Origin: Reyranella soli
GTDB taxonomy: Bacteria; Pseudomonadota; Alphaproteobacteria; Reyranellales; Reyranellaceae
Direction: 5' to 3'
Length of the DNA: 43,596 nt
NCBI RefSeq assembly: GCF_007992495.1
Contig: NZ_BKAJ01000121.1
Location: forward strand, 1 to 43,596
Numbering within the stretch: the first letter of the stretch is position 1; each line of letters starts with the position of its first letter. Shown in pieces: positions 1 through 8,919 of this stretch. The position numbers and the translations under genes were made by a program. Under the pieces are notes generated by a model. The model saw only the letters and a list, made by a program, of their open reading frames with translations, did no database searches and had not been told where the DNA came from.

Positions 1-12
1 TGTGCAGAGCTA

Positions 13-1338
13 CTAGAAGTCCGCGACCTTGCCCCAGGCCGAACCGGCGAACCGTTCTACTCGGTAGGGCGTGGGATCGACCACCGGCCGCGCGCCGGTG
101 ATCAGGTCGGCAACGAGGTGCCCGGCACCCGGGCCGATGCCGAAGCCGTGGCCGCTGAATCCCGCCGCCAGGATCAGACCGGGCAAGCCCGGAACCTCGC
201 TGATGGCCGGGATGCCGTCGGGCGTGCTGTCGATGTAGCCCGCCCAGGCCGCGGTGATGGGCACACCCTGCAACGCCGGCAACAGGCGGCAGGCACGGCG
301 ATGCGTCTCGTCGACCTGCCGCTGATCCGGCGGCGGATCGAGCGTGCGAATGCGCTCCATCGGTGAGGGTCCATCCGGGCGCCAGCGGTCGAGCGTCTCG
401 AAACCGGCGCGCCATCCTTCAAGCCCGCCGGGAGCCAATGAACGCCAGCGCCGCGCGAACATCGGCACGAACTCGCGCGCAAATCTCACCTTCTGCGGCG
501 TTGGATCGACTCGGCCACGGCCGCTGATCGCGAGCGTATATCCGCCGTCGCCGCGGCGCGTCACCGAGACGGCGGCCGTATGGAGGGCGGCGGGCAGCTC
601 CTGTCCGACCGGTCCGACGGCGAGGATGGAGGCGCGGACCGAGGCCTGCGGGAAGCGTATGCCGAGCTGGCGGCAGAAAGCCGACGCCCAGGCGCCCGCG
701 GCCAGCACGACCGTGCCGGTGCGGATCGTGCCTGCCTCCGTGACCACGCCGCTGACGCGGCCGCCCTGGGTTTCCAACCCGCGCGCTGCACACATCTGAT
801 GCACGCTGCCGCCGGCCGTGAGGATAGCGCGCGCCACGAGCGGCCCGGCGCGCGCCGGATCGGCGATGCCGTCGGACGGCGAGAAGACGCCGCCCTTCCA
901 GGGCCGGTTGGTCGCCTTGCCACGCTCAGCCGCCTCTGTCGCGCCGAAAACCTCCGTCGTGAGGCCGAAGGGGCGCGCGAGATCGCGCCAGCGCGCCCAG
1001 GTCTTGATCTCCGTTTCGTCGTCGCTGAGATAGAGCAGTCCACAGCGCCGGAAACCGACGTCCTCGCCGATTTCCCCGGCGAGCCGCTCCCACAGCGCCA
1101 TGCTCTCGATGGAGATCGGCAGCTCGCGCGCATCGCGGTTCTGTTGTCTGCACCAGCCCCAGTTGCGGCTCGACTGTTCGGCGGCGATGCGGCCCTTCTC
1201 CACCAGCGCCACGCCAAGACCGCGCCGGGCGAGGTAGTAGGCGGCGAAGACACCGACGATGCCGCCGCCGATCACCACGGCATCGGCGGCCGTCGGCACC
1301 GTGGACGTGGTCTCGATATGGAGCAGCGGGGCGGGCAT
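13..1338 (-). CDS. FAD-dependent oxidoreductase, D-amino-acid-oxidase (DAO) family
   Basis: A 441-residue flavoenzyme expected to oxidise the C-N bond of an amino acid or N-substituted amino acid; the substrate cannot be read from sequence. The dinucleotide-binding GGGIVG lies at residues 24-29 and a family signature NWGWCRQQ at 59-66. The C-terminus has the GFSGHGFGIGPGAG stretch that closes the FAD site in DAO-fold enzymes. It is the last gene of the minus-strand hydantoinase operon, 71 nt after the TctC-like gene. It is clearly paralogous to the oxidase at 8920-10248, sharing the same NWGWCRQQ block and overall length. The Shine-Dalgarno is weak (GAAGAG). No transmembrane segment is visible, so it is probably cytoplasmic. 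Family assignment is firm; substrate unknown. Confidence 0.9.
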   Translation of the reverse strand: MPAPLLHIETTSTVPTAADAVVIGGGIVGVFAAYYLARRGLGVALVEKGRIAAEQSSRNWGWCRQQNRDARELPISIESMALWERLAGEIGEDVGFRRCGLLYLSDDETEIKTWARWRDLARPFGLTTEVFGATEAAERGKATNRPWKGGVFSPSDGIADPARAGPLVARAILTAGGSVHQMCAARGLETQGGRVSGVVTEAGTIRTGTVVLAAGAWASAFCRQLGIRFPQASVRASILAVGPVGQELPAALHTAAVSVTRRGDGGYTLAISGRGRVDPTPQKVRFAREFVPMFARRWRSLAPGGLEGWRAGFETLDRWRPDGPSPMERIRTLDPPPDQRQVDETHRRACRLLPALQGVPITAAWAGYIDSTPDGIPAISEVPGLPGLILAAGFSGHGFGIGPGAGHLVADLITGARPVVDPTPYRVERFAGSAWGKVADF

Positions 1339-1409
1339 CCGGCTCTTCTAGCCTGCCGATGGTAGTGAGATTCACCAAGTTGACGTCGGCAGTCAGTGTT
1401 TGTGCCTGG

Positions 1410-2408
1410 CTACTGAACGCGGGCTCCTGATGCACGGACAATCGGCGGCCAGAAGACGCGCTCCTGGCCGATGAACTGCTCGAACTTCGCCGGCGTGGCG
1501 TATTGCAGCATGGGCGGCAGGCCGTTGTCGTTCAGACGCTTGGCGATCGCCGCATCGGCCAGCACTTCGGCCATCACCGTCGAGAGCTTGGTGACGACGG
1601 GCTGGGGCAGACCGGCGGGACCGAAGATGCCGAACCATGAATAGGCCTTGAACTCGGGCAGTCCGGCTTCGGTAGGATCCGGAACATCGGGGATCAGCGG
1701 CTGCCGGTCCGGGGAGGCCATGAGGATGCGGAGGTTGCCGTCGCGATGATGCGGGCCATGCAGCACCGGCACGTCGAAGGCCCACTGCACGTCGCCGTTG
1801 ACCAGCGCCTGGATGGCCTCGGCGCCGCTGCGATAGGGAACGTGCTCGGCCTGGCAGCCGGTGAGGCGCAGCAGGTTGGCGCCGGCGAGATGGCTGGTGG
1901 CGCCGATGCCGTTGCTGGCATAGCTGAGCTTGCCCGGGTTGGCCTTCATTTCCGCGATCAGGTCCTGCAGCGAGTTCACCTTGAGACCCTTGCGCGTGAC
2001 CGACAGGCACATCGGCACGAACACGGTCGGCGCGATCGCGGTCAGGTCCTTCTCCGGCGCGAACGGCAGGCGCTCGTAGAGAGCGGGCGCGATGACGACC
2101 TGGGAGACAGTGCAGTGGCCCAGGGTGTAGCCGTCGGGCGCCGACTTGGTGACCTGGTCGGTGCCGACCACGCCCCCGGCCCCCGCGCGGTTCTCGACGA
2201 TGCAGGGCTGGCCCAGCATCTCGTTGAGCTTGGGCGCCAGGATGCGCATGGAGATGTCGGTCGAGCCGCCCGGCCCGAAGGGCACGATGAAGCGGATGGG
2301 CTTGTTGGGCCACGCGTCCGCGCGAACGATGGCCGGCGCCGCCATCGCCGCAGCCGAGGACAAGAGCAGGGATCGACGGGTGATGGTGCGCACGACTCTT
2401 CCTTTCAT
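1410..2408 (-). CDS. Tripartite tricarboxylate transporter-type substrate-binding protein (TctC/Bug family)
   Basis: A 332-residue periplasmic solute-binding protein. The N-terminus carries twin arginines (residues 11-12), a hydrophobic stretch and a VRA-D cleavage-like site near residue 30, consistent with Tat or Sec export. The mature start WPNKPIRFIVPFGPGGSTD is the classic Bug/TctC opening. The chosen ATG at 2408 overlaps the TGA of the upstream oxidase as ATGA, so translation is probably coupled. The open frame continues far upstream but that part is only a shadow of the oxidase gene. No TctA or TctB membrane partner lies in the window, so it is an orphan receptor, common in this family. 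Neighbouring oxidases and hydantoinase subunits suggest it captures their substrate (inference). Confidence 0.9.
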   Translation of the reverse strand: MKGRVVRTITRRSLLLSSAAAMAAPAIVRADAWPNKPIRFIVPFGPGGSTDISMRILAPKLNEMLGQPCIVENRAGAGGVVGTDQVTKSAPDGYTLGHCTVSQVVIAPALYERLPFAPEKDLTAIAPTVFVPMCLSVTRKGLKVNSLQDLIAEMKANPGKLSYASNGIGATSHLAGANLLRLTGCQAEHVPYRSGAEAIQALVNGDVQWAFDVPVLHGPHHRDGNLRILMASPDRQPLIPDVPDPTEAGLPEFKAYSWFGIFGPAGLPQPVVTKLSTVMAEVLADAAIAKRLNDNGLPPMLQYATPAKFEQFIGQERVFWPPIVRASGARVQ

Positions 2409-3733
2409 GCAGCGAGACGACGGTCGAGCCAGTCGCGCGCCTGGTAGTAGGTGCCGACGATCGGCAGGAACCACGGCTTGCCGTGAAACAACGGATGCGT
2501 CGGCATCGTGCCGGTATCGAAGGCGTTCACCCGATCCGACGTGCCATTCAAGATCTTCTGGGCAATGCCATGGCCCAGCCAGTTCATCATCACCACGCCA
2601 CTGCCGTTGCAGCCCAGCGCATAATGGACGCCGTCGTGCTGGCCGATATGCGGCATGTAGTCGAACGGCACGGCGACGCGCCCGCCCCAGCTGTGCGAGA
2701 TGCGAACGCCGGCGAGCTGCGGGAAGCGCTGCAGCATCGCGCGATGGAGAATCGCCGCGGTGACCTGCTCGGCTGCCGGGAAGAAGCGCGCCCGGCCGCC
2801 GAACAGCAGGCGTCGGCCGTTGGGCGATAGCCGGAAGTGATTGATGACGCGCCGCGTCTCCGACACCGCACGATTCGACGGCAGCAGGCTTTTCGCAAGA
2901 TCGGCGGGCAGTTCCTCGGTCGCGATCATGTGCGTCGTGACGGGAATCACCTGGCGATGCAGCGGGCCGACCAGCCGGCCGGTGTAGCCGTTGGTCGCGA
3001 CCACGACGGTTTCGGCGGTCAGCGAGCCGCGGCTGGTCTCGACCTTCCAGTCGCCATCGCGCTGCCGCATGATGGCGGTGACGCGCGTGCTGCCCTGGGC
3101 CTTGGCCCCTGCCCGGCGCGCTGCCGCCAGCAGCCCGGCATGGAGTTGAGCCGGCTGCAGATGGCCCGCTCGTCCTATGACCACGCCGCCGCGATAGAAG
3201 TCGCTGCCGATCTCGTCCGCCATCGACTTGGCGTCGATCATCCGCGCCTCGGCATCGGAGTAGCGGTTGAGATCGTCGAGACGGTCCTGCCATCCCTTCC
3301 AGTGATCGGCCGTCCACAACGCCGTCAGCCGGCCGGTGCGATGCAGGCCGCACTGGATCTGATGGCGTTCGATGGTGGCTTCGAGATGCCGCAGACCGGC
3401 CGCAGCATCGCGCAGGATCGCCTGTCGCTGTTCGGCCGCCGCCGACTTGGTGGCATTGCCGCCGCCCGGGATCTTGCCGACATTGACGCCGCCGGTGATC
3501 TGCCCGCCGTTGCGCGAGCTCGCTCCCCAACCGAGGCGCTCGGCATCGAGGACCAGCACGTCGCGCCCGCCCTCGGCCAGGGTCAGCGCGCAATGGACGC
3601 CAGCGTAACCGCCGCCCACGACCAGCACGTCGACGGCGCGCGGCAGGTCGGCGCGCGGCTCCTCCGGCGTGCGGCAATCGTCCCACCACCAGGGCGCGGC
3701 GCGGAAATCCGCCGTGAAGATGTCGATGGCCAT
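2405..3733 (-). CDS. FAD-dependent oxidoreductase, PuuB/OrdL-like
   Basis: A 442-residue DAO-family flavoprotein. It has the N-terminal PWWWDD block (14-19), the FAD-binding GGGYAG (40-45) and the GWGASSRNGGQ signature (68-78), which are characteristic of gamma-glutamylputrescine oxidase-type enzymes. Such enzymes oxidise amines or N-substituted amino acids with O2 or a quinone. It is distinct in subtype from the other two oxidases of the window. The start codon lies 3 nt after the hydantoinase B stop with no good Shine-Dalgarno, so it probably relies on translational coupling. Its stop overlaps the start of the binding protein. True substrate unknown; a role in the same pathway as the hydantoinase subunits is inferred from operon structure only. 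Confidence 0.9.
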   Translation of the reverse strand: MAIDIFTADFRAAPWWWDDCRTPEEPRADLPRAVDVLVVGGGYAGVHCALTLAEGGRDVLVLDAERLGWGASSRNGGQITGGVNVGKIPGGGNATKSAAAEQRQAILRDAAAGLRHLEATIERHQIQCGLHRTGRLTALWTADHWKGWQDRLDDLNRYSDAEARMIDAKSMADEIGSDFYRGGVVIGRAGHLQPAQLHAGLLAAARRAGAKAQGSTRVTAIMRQRDGDWKVETSRGSLTAETVVVATNGYTGRLVGPLHRQVIPVTTHMIATEELPADLAKSLLPSNRAVSETRRVINHFRLSPNGRRLLFGGRARFFPAAEQVTAAILHRAMLQRFPQLAGVRISHSWGGRVAVPFDYMPHIGQHDGVHYALGCNGSGVVMMNWLGHGIAQKILNGTSDRVNAFDTGTMPTHPLFHGKPWFLPIVGTYYQARDWLDRRLAA

Positions 3734-3736
3734 GGG

Positions 3737-5737
3737 CTACTCGGCCGCCGCTTGCTGCGCACGGATGTAGGGCAACTCGGCGAGCAGAGCCTGCCACACG
3801 GCCTGGACGTCGGCAGCGCTGCTGCCCTCGCGCTTCAGGCCCTCCATCAGCTTGCGCTTCACGAAGTAGCGCCAGTGGACAGGCAGGCTCGCCAGCAGCG
3901 CGGTCATGGCGTCGTAGGCGCTGCGCGTCCACACGCGCTCGTAGGCCTCGCGCGCGGCGCCGAAATGGAAGTGCGGATGCGGCTCGTTGCGGCGGCGCTG
4001 CGCCCGCAACGCTTCGGTCGCGGCTAAGTCGACCGCCAAGTCAGCGCCCATGCCGGTCAGCACCACGCCGTACTCCGCTTCAGCATCGGCGATAGCGACG
4101 TAGTTGCAGATCACATCGCGCAGCACTCGCTCGGGCTCGCGGTCGAGCGGGTCGCCGCGGCCGCCGCCGCCCGGCGAGACGATGCTGACGATATCGCCGG
4201 GACCGGCAGTGAAGGTGTCGATGTTGTTCAGCACGCGCATGTCGGGACGGCCGGGGTTGAGCGACATCGTCGAGCCGCGGCCTGCCTTGCCGCCCAAAAT
4301 GCCCCAGGCCTGGAAGCGGCAGCGGTCGCGGTTGCGCGCGGTGATGCGCGTGTTGGGCGTGAAGACCTGGAACTCCATGTGGGTGGCGAGCCCGCCGCGC
4401 CAGCGGCCGGCGCCGCCGGTTCCCGAGGCCAGGCCATAGCGCCGGAAGCGGATCGGCACCTCGGCCTCGGTGATCTCGACCGGCGTGTTCTTGAGATAGG
4501 CCGCGTCGGCGCCGCTGCCGTTGGTCCCGTCTCCCGTCGGCATTCCGCCCGAGCCGCCAACCACGGGATTGACCGCGGCGATCACCGCCTCACCCGTGCG
4601 ATCGTCGTGAGTCATCACATTGACGATCGAGCTCGAGCCCGCGGGCGCGGCCGGCATGCGCTCGGGCATGGCCTGGCCGAAGGCGCCGAACAGCAGGCTG
4701 CGGATGCGCCCGCAGGTCAGGCTGCGCATGCCGACCGCGGCCGGGAACTGCGGATTGACCACCGTGCCCTCGGGCAGGATGCAATGGAACGGCCGCGTCA
4801 GGCCGAAATTCAGCACCACGTTGGGATTGAGCGAGTAGAGGATGTAGTAGACGCCGACCAGCATCAGCGTGTGATGCGGATTGCCGCCGGTCGGCACGTT
4901 GAGCGACGACGTGAGCTGCGGGTCGCTGCCGGTGAAGTCGAGGATCGCCGAATCGCCTTTTATGCGCAGCGTCACGACCAGTCGCGCGGGATACCCCTCC
5001 GGCCCGTCCTCGTCGGCATAGTCGGAGAAGAAGTACTCGCCATCGGGAATCGAGCGCAGGATCTCGCGCGCCTGGTGCTCGGCATAGTCCAGAAGATCGC
5101 TCATGCCCTGGCGCAGCGTGTCGGCGCCGAACTTGGCCACGAGCTCGCGCACCTTGCGCTCGCCAGTGTTCATGGCGCCGACGAACGCCTTCAGGTCGCC
5201 GACGTTCAGATCCGGCTTGCGGACGTTGGTCATCATGACGTCCAGCAGTTCCTGGTTCAGCACGCCGGCGCGATAGAGCTTGCTGGGCTTGAAGCGGATG
5301 CCTTCCTGGTGGATCTCCGTCAGGGCGCGCGACAGACTCGCCGGCACGGCGCCGCCCATGTCGGTGTTGTGGATGTGGCCGGCGGTGAAGCACAGCAGCT
5401 CACCCTCGTGGAAGATCGGCTTCCACAGCACGAGGTCCGGCGTGTGGGTGGCGAGAAAGCCCGAATAGGGATCGTTGGTCAGCGCGATGTCGCCCGGCTC
5501 GTAATGGGAGATCATCGGAATGGCGCGGCCATAGTCGAGGCCAGGATACCAGGTCGCCCCGAGGTCCATGGGCACGGCGGCCGTGCGGCCCGCTGCATCG
5601 AGGATCTGGATGGTGAAGTCCTCGGTCTCCTTCACGAAGGTCGAGTGCGCCGTGCGGTAGAGCGTGTAGGCCATGCTCTCGGCCGCGGCCCGCATGTGGT
5701 TGGCCAGGATCTCGAGCGTTATCTTGTCGACTTTCAT
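3737..5737 (-). CDS. Hydantoinase B/oxoprolinase family protein
   Basis: A 666-residue subunit of the ATP-dependent hydantoinase/oxoprolinase/acetone-carboxylase superfamily. The start MKVDKITLEILANHMRA and the following MAYTLYRTAHSTFVKETEDF are typical HyuB openings. GDIALTNDPY and a C-terminal SPGGGGRGDPLDR also match the family. At 666 residues it is longer than the usual 520-580, with about 110 extra residues after the SPGGGG motif. The ATG at 5737 lies 5 nt after the stop of the A subunit, so the two are co-translated partners. Expected to act in the cytoplasm with the A subunit to open a cyclic amide or carboxylate-activated substrate. Exact reaction unknown. Confidence 0.92.
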   Translation of the reverse strand: MKVDKITLEILANHMRAAAESMAYTLYRTAHSTFVKETEDFTIQILDAAGRTAAVPMDLGATWYPGLDYGRAIPMISHYEPGDIALTNDPYSGFLATHTPDLVLWKPIFHEGELLCFTAGHIHNTDMGGAVPASLSRALTEIHQEGIRFKPSKLYRAGVLNQELLDVMMTNVRKPDLNVGDLKAFVGAMNTGERKVRELVAKFGADTLRQGMSDLLDYAEHQAREILRSIPDGEYFFSDYADEDGPEGYPARLVVTLRIKGDSAILDFTGSDPQLTSSLNVPTGGNPHHTLMLVGVYYILYSLNPNVVLNFGLTRPFHCILPEGTVVNPQFPAAVGMRSLTCGRIRSLLFGAFGQAMPERMPAAPAGSSSIVNVMTHDDRTGEAVIAAVNPVVGGSGGMPTGDGTNGSGADAAYLKNTPVEITEAEVPIRFRRYGLASGTGGAGRWRGGLATHMEFQVFTPNTRITARNRDRCRFQAWGILGGKAGRGSTMSLNPGRPDMRVLNNIDTFTAGPGDIVSIVSPGGGGRGDPLDREPERVLRDVICNYVAIADAEAEYGVVLTGMGADLAVDLAATEALRAQRRRNEPHPHFHFGAAREAYERVWTRSAYDAMTALLASLPVHWRYFVKRKLMEGLKREGSSAADVQAVWQALLAELPYIRAQQAAAE

Positions 5738-5742
5738 CACCC

Positions 5743-7788
5743 CTACTCCGCCCGCTCGAGAACGATGTTGCCGCCGCCGTCGACCGTGGCGCCGAAGCCG
5801 GGCGGCACGCAGGCCGTCGTGTCGTCCTGGACGATGACGCAGGGACCGGAGAAGCGGTGATGCGCCTCCAGCGCCGCCCGCCGGTAGAAGGGAACGAGGT
5901 GCCAGTCGCCGTCGAAGAAGACTTTCAGCGTCTGCTCCGCCACGGGTGCGGCGGTCGCAGCGCGCGCCAGAGGCCGCAGATAGGGCTTCGACGAGGCGCC
6001 CGAGACGACCAGGCGCAGGTTCATGATCTGCACGGGCGACTCGCGGTCGCAGAAATCGTAGATGCCTTCGTGGGCGCGATGGAACGCCTCGGCGATCGCC
6101 GCCATGTCGCCGGCCTCGATGAGCTCCTGCGCCAGCGGCACCTCGATCTCGAAGGACTGGCCGCGGTAGCGCATGTCGGCGAACCACGCATAGGCGGCCT
6201 CGCCGGTGAACTCCTGCTCGTCGCGCAGCCAGGCCGTTCCGTCGGCCTGGAGCGTCTTGGCCGCCTCGCGCAGCCGAGCCGAGTCGGCGTCCGCCGCCAT
6301 GATGAAGAGCGTGCGGATAAAGTCGTTTTTCACGTTGGCGACCAGGCCGCCCAGCGCGCTCACGACGCCGGGCCGCGACGGGATCAGCACGCGCTGCATG
6401 CCGAGCTCGCGCGCCAGGAAGCAGCCCAGCATCGGCCCGGCGCCGCCGAACGGCAGCAGCGCGAAGTCGCGCGTGTCGACGCCGTAGCGGGCGACGAGCT
6501 TGTTGACCTCGACGAACATGCCGGAGATGGCGATTCGGATGATCGCTTCCGCCGTCTGCTCCAACCCGAGGCCGATGCGGCTCGCAAGCGTGCCGATCGC
6601 CGCCCGCGCCAAGCCGACGTCGGGGCGGAACGCGCCGTAGGCGAGGTCGTGCTGCCCTAAAAAGCCGCAGACCGTGAAGGCGTCGGTGATGGTGGGCTGC
6701 GTGCCGCCGCGGCCGTAGCAGGCCGGGCCCGGTGCGGAGCCGGCGCTCTCTGGCCCGACCTTGAGCACGCCGAAGCCGTCGACCCAGGCGATCGAGCCGC
6801 CGCCGTCACCGATCGACGAGACGGCCACGCTCGGGATGTAGAGCGGCAGGTCACCGATCTTCTCGCCCAGGCCGAACTGCGGCTGGCCATCGATGATCAG
6901 GGCGACGTCGGCGCTGGTACCGCCGATATCGAGGGTGATGACGTTGGGATGGCCCGCTTCCTTGGCGACCCAGGCGGCGCCCATCACGCCCGACGCCGTG
7001 CCCGACAGGACCATGCTGACGCAGGCGCGCTTGCCGAGTTCGGCGCGCATGATGCCGCCGTTGGACTTGGTGATCAGCGGCTCGGCCACGACACCGCGGC
7101 TTTCCAGGCCCTCGATCAGCTTCTCGAGGTAGTCGCTGACCTTGGGATGGACATAGCCATTGATCAGCGCGGTCGTCGTGCGCTCGTACTCGCGGATGAT
7201 CGGCCAGACCTCGCTCGAGCGGAAGACGAACAGCTGCGGCGCGACGCGAGCCGCAATCGCCGCCACTTGGGCCTCGTGCGCCGGATTGCGATAGGCGTTG
7301 AGCAGCGAGATGACGATGCCGTCGACGCCCTTGGCCAGCGCCTTCTCGATCGCCGCCACCACCGAGGCCTCGTCGACGGCCTGCTCGACCGAGCCGTCGG
7401 ACAGCATGCGTTCGCGAATGCCGAAGATGCGGTCGCGCGGCACCAGCGGCGCACCCCGCCGCGAGAACAGGCTGTAGGCCTCGGGCATGCGCAGCCGCGC
7501 CAGCTCGACCACATCCTCGAAATTCTCGGTGGTGATCAGCGCCAGCGACGCGCCCTTGCGCTGGATGACGGTGTTGATGCCGACGGTGGTGCCGTGGACG
7601 AAGCTCGTGATGTCGGACGGGCTGACGCCGTGCCGCTCCTGCAGCAGGTCGAGGCCGCGCAGCAGCTCGGCCCCCGGCGTCTGCGGCGTGGTGAGCACCT
7701 TCAGGCTGTGCAGCTCCTCCTTCGCCTCGTCCCACAGACAGAAGTCGATGAAGGTGCCGCCGATATCGACGCCAACGCGCATGCCCAT
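5743..7788 (-). CDS. Hydantoinase A/oxoprolinase family protein
   Basis: A 681-residue ATP-binding subunit. It shows the actin/ASKHA-like phosphate loop GVDIGGTFIDF at the N-terminus and a second DIGGTSADV in the middle. HGTTVGINTVIQRKGA, also typical of HyuA and 5-oxoprolinase, is present. Three starts are possible: TTG at 7797 and ATG at 7788 or 7782. I chose ATG 7788; the GGGAG at 7801-7805 is 12 nt away, which is long, so TTG 7797 remains possible, though its 3-nt spacing is too short. It is the first gene of the five-gene operon and divergent from the LysR gene. The leader holds a perfect 9-bp hairpin (7826-7846). Family members include hydantoinases, 5-oxoprolinase and acetone carboxylase subunits; I cannot choose among them. 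Confidence 0.92.
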   Translation of the reverse strand: MGMRVGVDIGGTFIDFCLWDEAKEELHSLKVLTTPQTPGAELLRGLDLLQERHGVSPSDITSFVHGTTVGINTVIQRKGASLALITTENFEDVVELARLRMPEAYSLFSRRGAPLVPRDRIFGIRERMLSDGSVEQAVDEASVVAAIEKALAKGVDGIVISLLNAYRNPAHEAQVAAIAARVAPQLFVFRSSEVWPIIREYERTTTALINGYVHPKVSDYLEKLIEGLESRGVVAEPLITKSNGGIMRAELGKRACVSMVLSGTASGVMGAAWVAKEAGHPNVITLDIGGTSADVALIIDGQPQFGLGEKIGDLPLYIPSVAVSSIGDGGGSIAWVDGFGVLKVGPESAGSAPGPACYGRGGTQPTITDAFTVCGFLGQHDLAYGAFRPDVGLARAAIGTLASRIGLGLEQTAEAIIRIAISGMFVEVNKLVARYGVDTRDFALLPFGGAGPMLGCFLARELGMQRVLIPSRPGVVSALGGLVANVKNDFIRTLFIMAADADSARLREAAKTLQADGTAWLRDEQEFTGEAAYAWFADMRYRGQSFEIEVPLAQELIEAGDMAAIAEAFHRAHEGIYDFCDRESPVQIMNLRLVVSGASSKPYLRPLARAATAAPVAEQTLKVFFDGDWHLVPFYRRAALEAHHRFSGPCVIVQDDTTACVPPGFGATVDGGGNIVLERAE

Positions 7789-7825
7789 GTCGACCAAGAG
7801 CTCCCGTTTCTGTGCCGTCGATTGT

Positions 7826-7846
7826 GACGGCCGGCGCCCGGCCGTC
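7826..7846 (-). other. Perfect hairpin in the leader of the hydantoinase operon
   Basis: GACGGCCGG and CCGGCCGTC flank a 3-nt loop, giving a perfect 9-bp GC-rich stem about 20 nt before the putative ribosome-binding site of the hydantoinase A gene. It could shape translation initiation or bind a regulator. It has no U-tract on either strand, so it is not a terminator. Confidence 0.5.
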
Positions 7847-7867
7847 GATAGAAGACATTGAGCAGCC

Positions 7868-7886
7868 CCATAACCTCCGGTTATGG
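7868..7886. promoter_or_regulatory. Perfect 19-bp inverted repeat, probable LysR-regulator binding site
   Basis: CCATAACC-TCC-GGTTATGG is a perfect 8-3-8 inverted repeat. It ends 6 nt before the LysR start codon and lies about 80 nt upstream of the hydantoinase A start. It contains the T-N11-A pattern and AT-rich arms expected of a LysR-type regulator site in a divergent promoter. The position suits autorepression of the LysR gene and activation of the opposite operon (inference). Confidence 0.65.
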
Positions 7887-7892
7887 TCCGGC

Positions 7893-8801
7893 ATGAACGC
7901 CCGCCAACTCGAGATCTTCCATGCCGTGATGCGCAGCGGGACGATCACGGGCGCGGCAGCCTTCCTCGGTATTTCACAGCCGGCTGTCAGCAAAGCCATG
8001 CGCGCGATCGAACGACAGCTCGGCTTCAAGCTGCTGCGTCCGATCAAGGGCCGCCTCTACCCGACACCGGAGGCGCAGCGCCTGCTGCCCGATGCCGACC
8101 GCATCATGAGCGAGCTGTCGGCCTTCGAACGCCTGACCGGCGAGGTCAAGACCGGCGGCGCCGCGCTCGTCCGCGTGGTCGCCTCGTCGTCGAGCGCCAC
8201 CGCGCTACTGCCGGCGGCCGCGGCGCCGTATCAGAAAGCCAATCCGGCCGTCCGCATCTCCTCGCACCTGCTGCCGGCCCGCGAAGTCGCCGAAGCCGTC
8301 GCCGCCGGCGAAGCGGATTTCGGCCTGACGCTCTCGCCGGTGCAGCTTCCCGGGCTGACGGTGCGAACGCTGGGCGCGGCCGAAATGGTGTTCGTGGCGC
8401 CGATCGGCCATCCGCTGCTCGAGCGCGAGACGATCACGCCGGTCGATCTCGCCCCGCATCCGCTGATCTCATTCGGCCGCGAGACCCATTTCGGCCAGCT
8501 GCTCGACCAGGCCTTCGAGTCTGCCGGCGAGCGGCGGCAGATCGGCCTGCAGGTGACCATGAGCCTCGTCGCCGCCTGCTACGTCCAGCGCGGGCTGGGC
8601 GTAGGGCTGGTCGACAGCTTCTCACTCAATATCGGATTGGTCGGCGTCGGCTGGCGGCCGTTCACGCCCACTGTCGTGCTGCCGGTGACGCTCATGAGTC
8701 AGGGCAACCATCTGTTGTCCCGCCACGCCAACGGCCTGGTGGGCAGCATCGAGAAGGTCCTGCAGGGCTGGGCGCGCTCGATGAGGAAGAGCCGGCGGTG
8801 A
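7893..8801 (+). CDS. LysR-family transcriptional regulator
   Basis: A 302-residue regulator of standard LysR length. The N-terminal helix-turn-helix reads NARQLEIFHAVMRSGTITGA followed by AAFLGISQPAVSKAMRAIE (residues about 2-40). The rest is a periplasmic-binding-protein-like effector domain. The ATG at 7893 was chosen because it opens the helix-turn-helix at residue 2; an upstream in-frame start would add about 27 residues that run through the inverted repeat. It is divergent from the hydantoinase/oxidase operon and is the likely regulator of it. It could also act on the oxidase gene 118 nt downstream. Confidence 0.92.
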   Translation: MNARQLEIFHAVMRSGTITGAAAFLGISQPAVSKAMRAIERQLGFKLLRPIKGRLYPTPEAQRLLPDADRIMSELSAFERLTGEVKTGGAALVRVVASSSSATALLPAAAAPYQKANPAVRISSHLLPAREVAEAVAAGEADFGLTLSPVQLPGLTVRTLGAAEMVFVAPIGHPLLERETITPVDLAPHPLISFGRETHFGQLLDQAFESAGERRQIGLQVTMSLVAACYVQRGLGVGLVDSFSLNIGLVGVGWRPFTPTVVLPVTLMSQGNHLLSRHANGLVGSIEKVLQGWARSMRKSRR

Positions 8802-8866
8802 GAGCGCTGCCCTACAGGGGTTGGGACTCGCGCCAGAGTTTCATTTTGGTGTCTATTGGTTGACGC

Positions 8867-8882
8867 ACTGCTATATCGCAGT
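8867..8882. promoter_or_regulatory. Candidate Lrp/AsnC-type operator upstream of the oxidase-lrp-ald genes
   Basis: ACTGC-TATATC-GCAGT, a 5-6-5 inverted repeat with an AT-rich centre, lies 37 nt before the oxidase start. Lrp-family sites are often about 15 bp palindromes with such a centre, and an Lrp-family gene is in the same operon. Only one site is seen, so this is tentative. Confidence 0.35.
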
Positions 8883-8919
8883 CGCTTCGCCTGTTCCTGC
8901 CATCAAGGAAGATCGCCGA

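Noticed and set aside
2409..3932. N-terminal extension of the TctC-like frame
   Set aside because: It is the alternate frame of the oxidase gene; the real start with signal peptide is at 2408.
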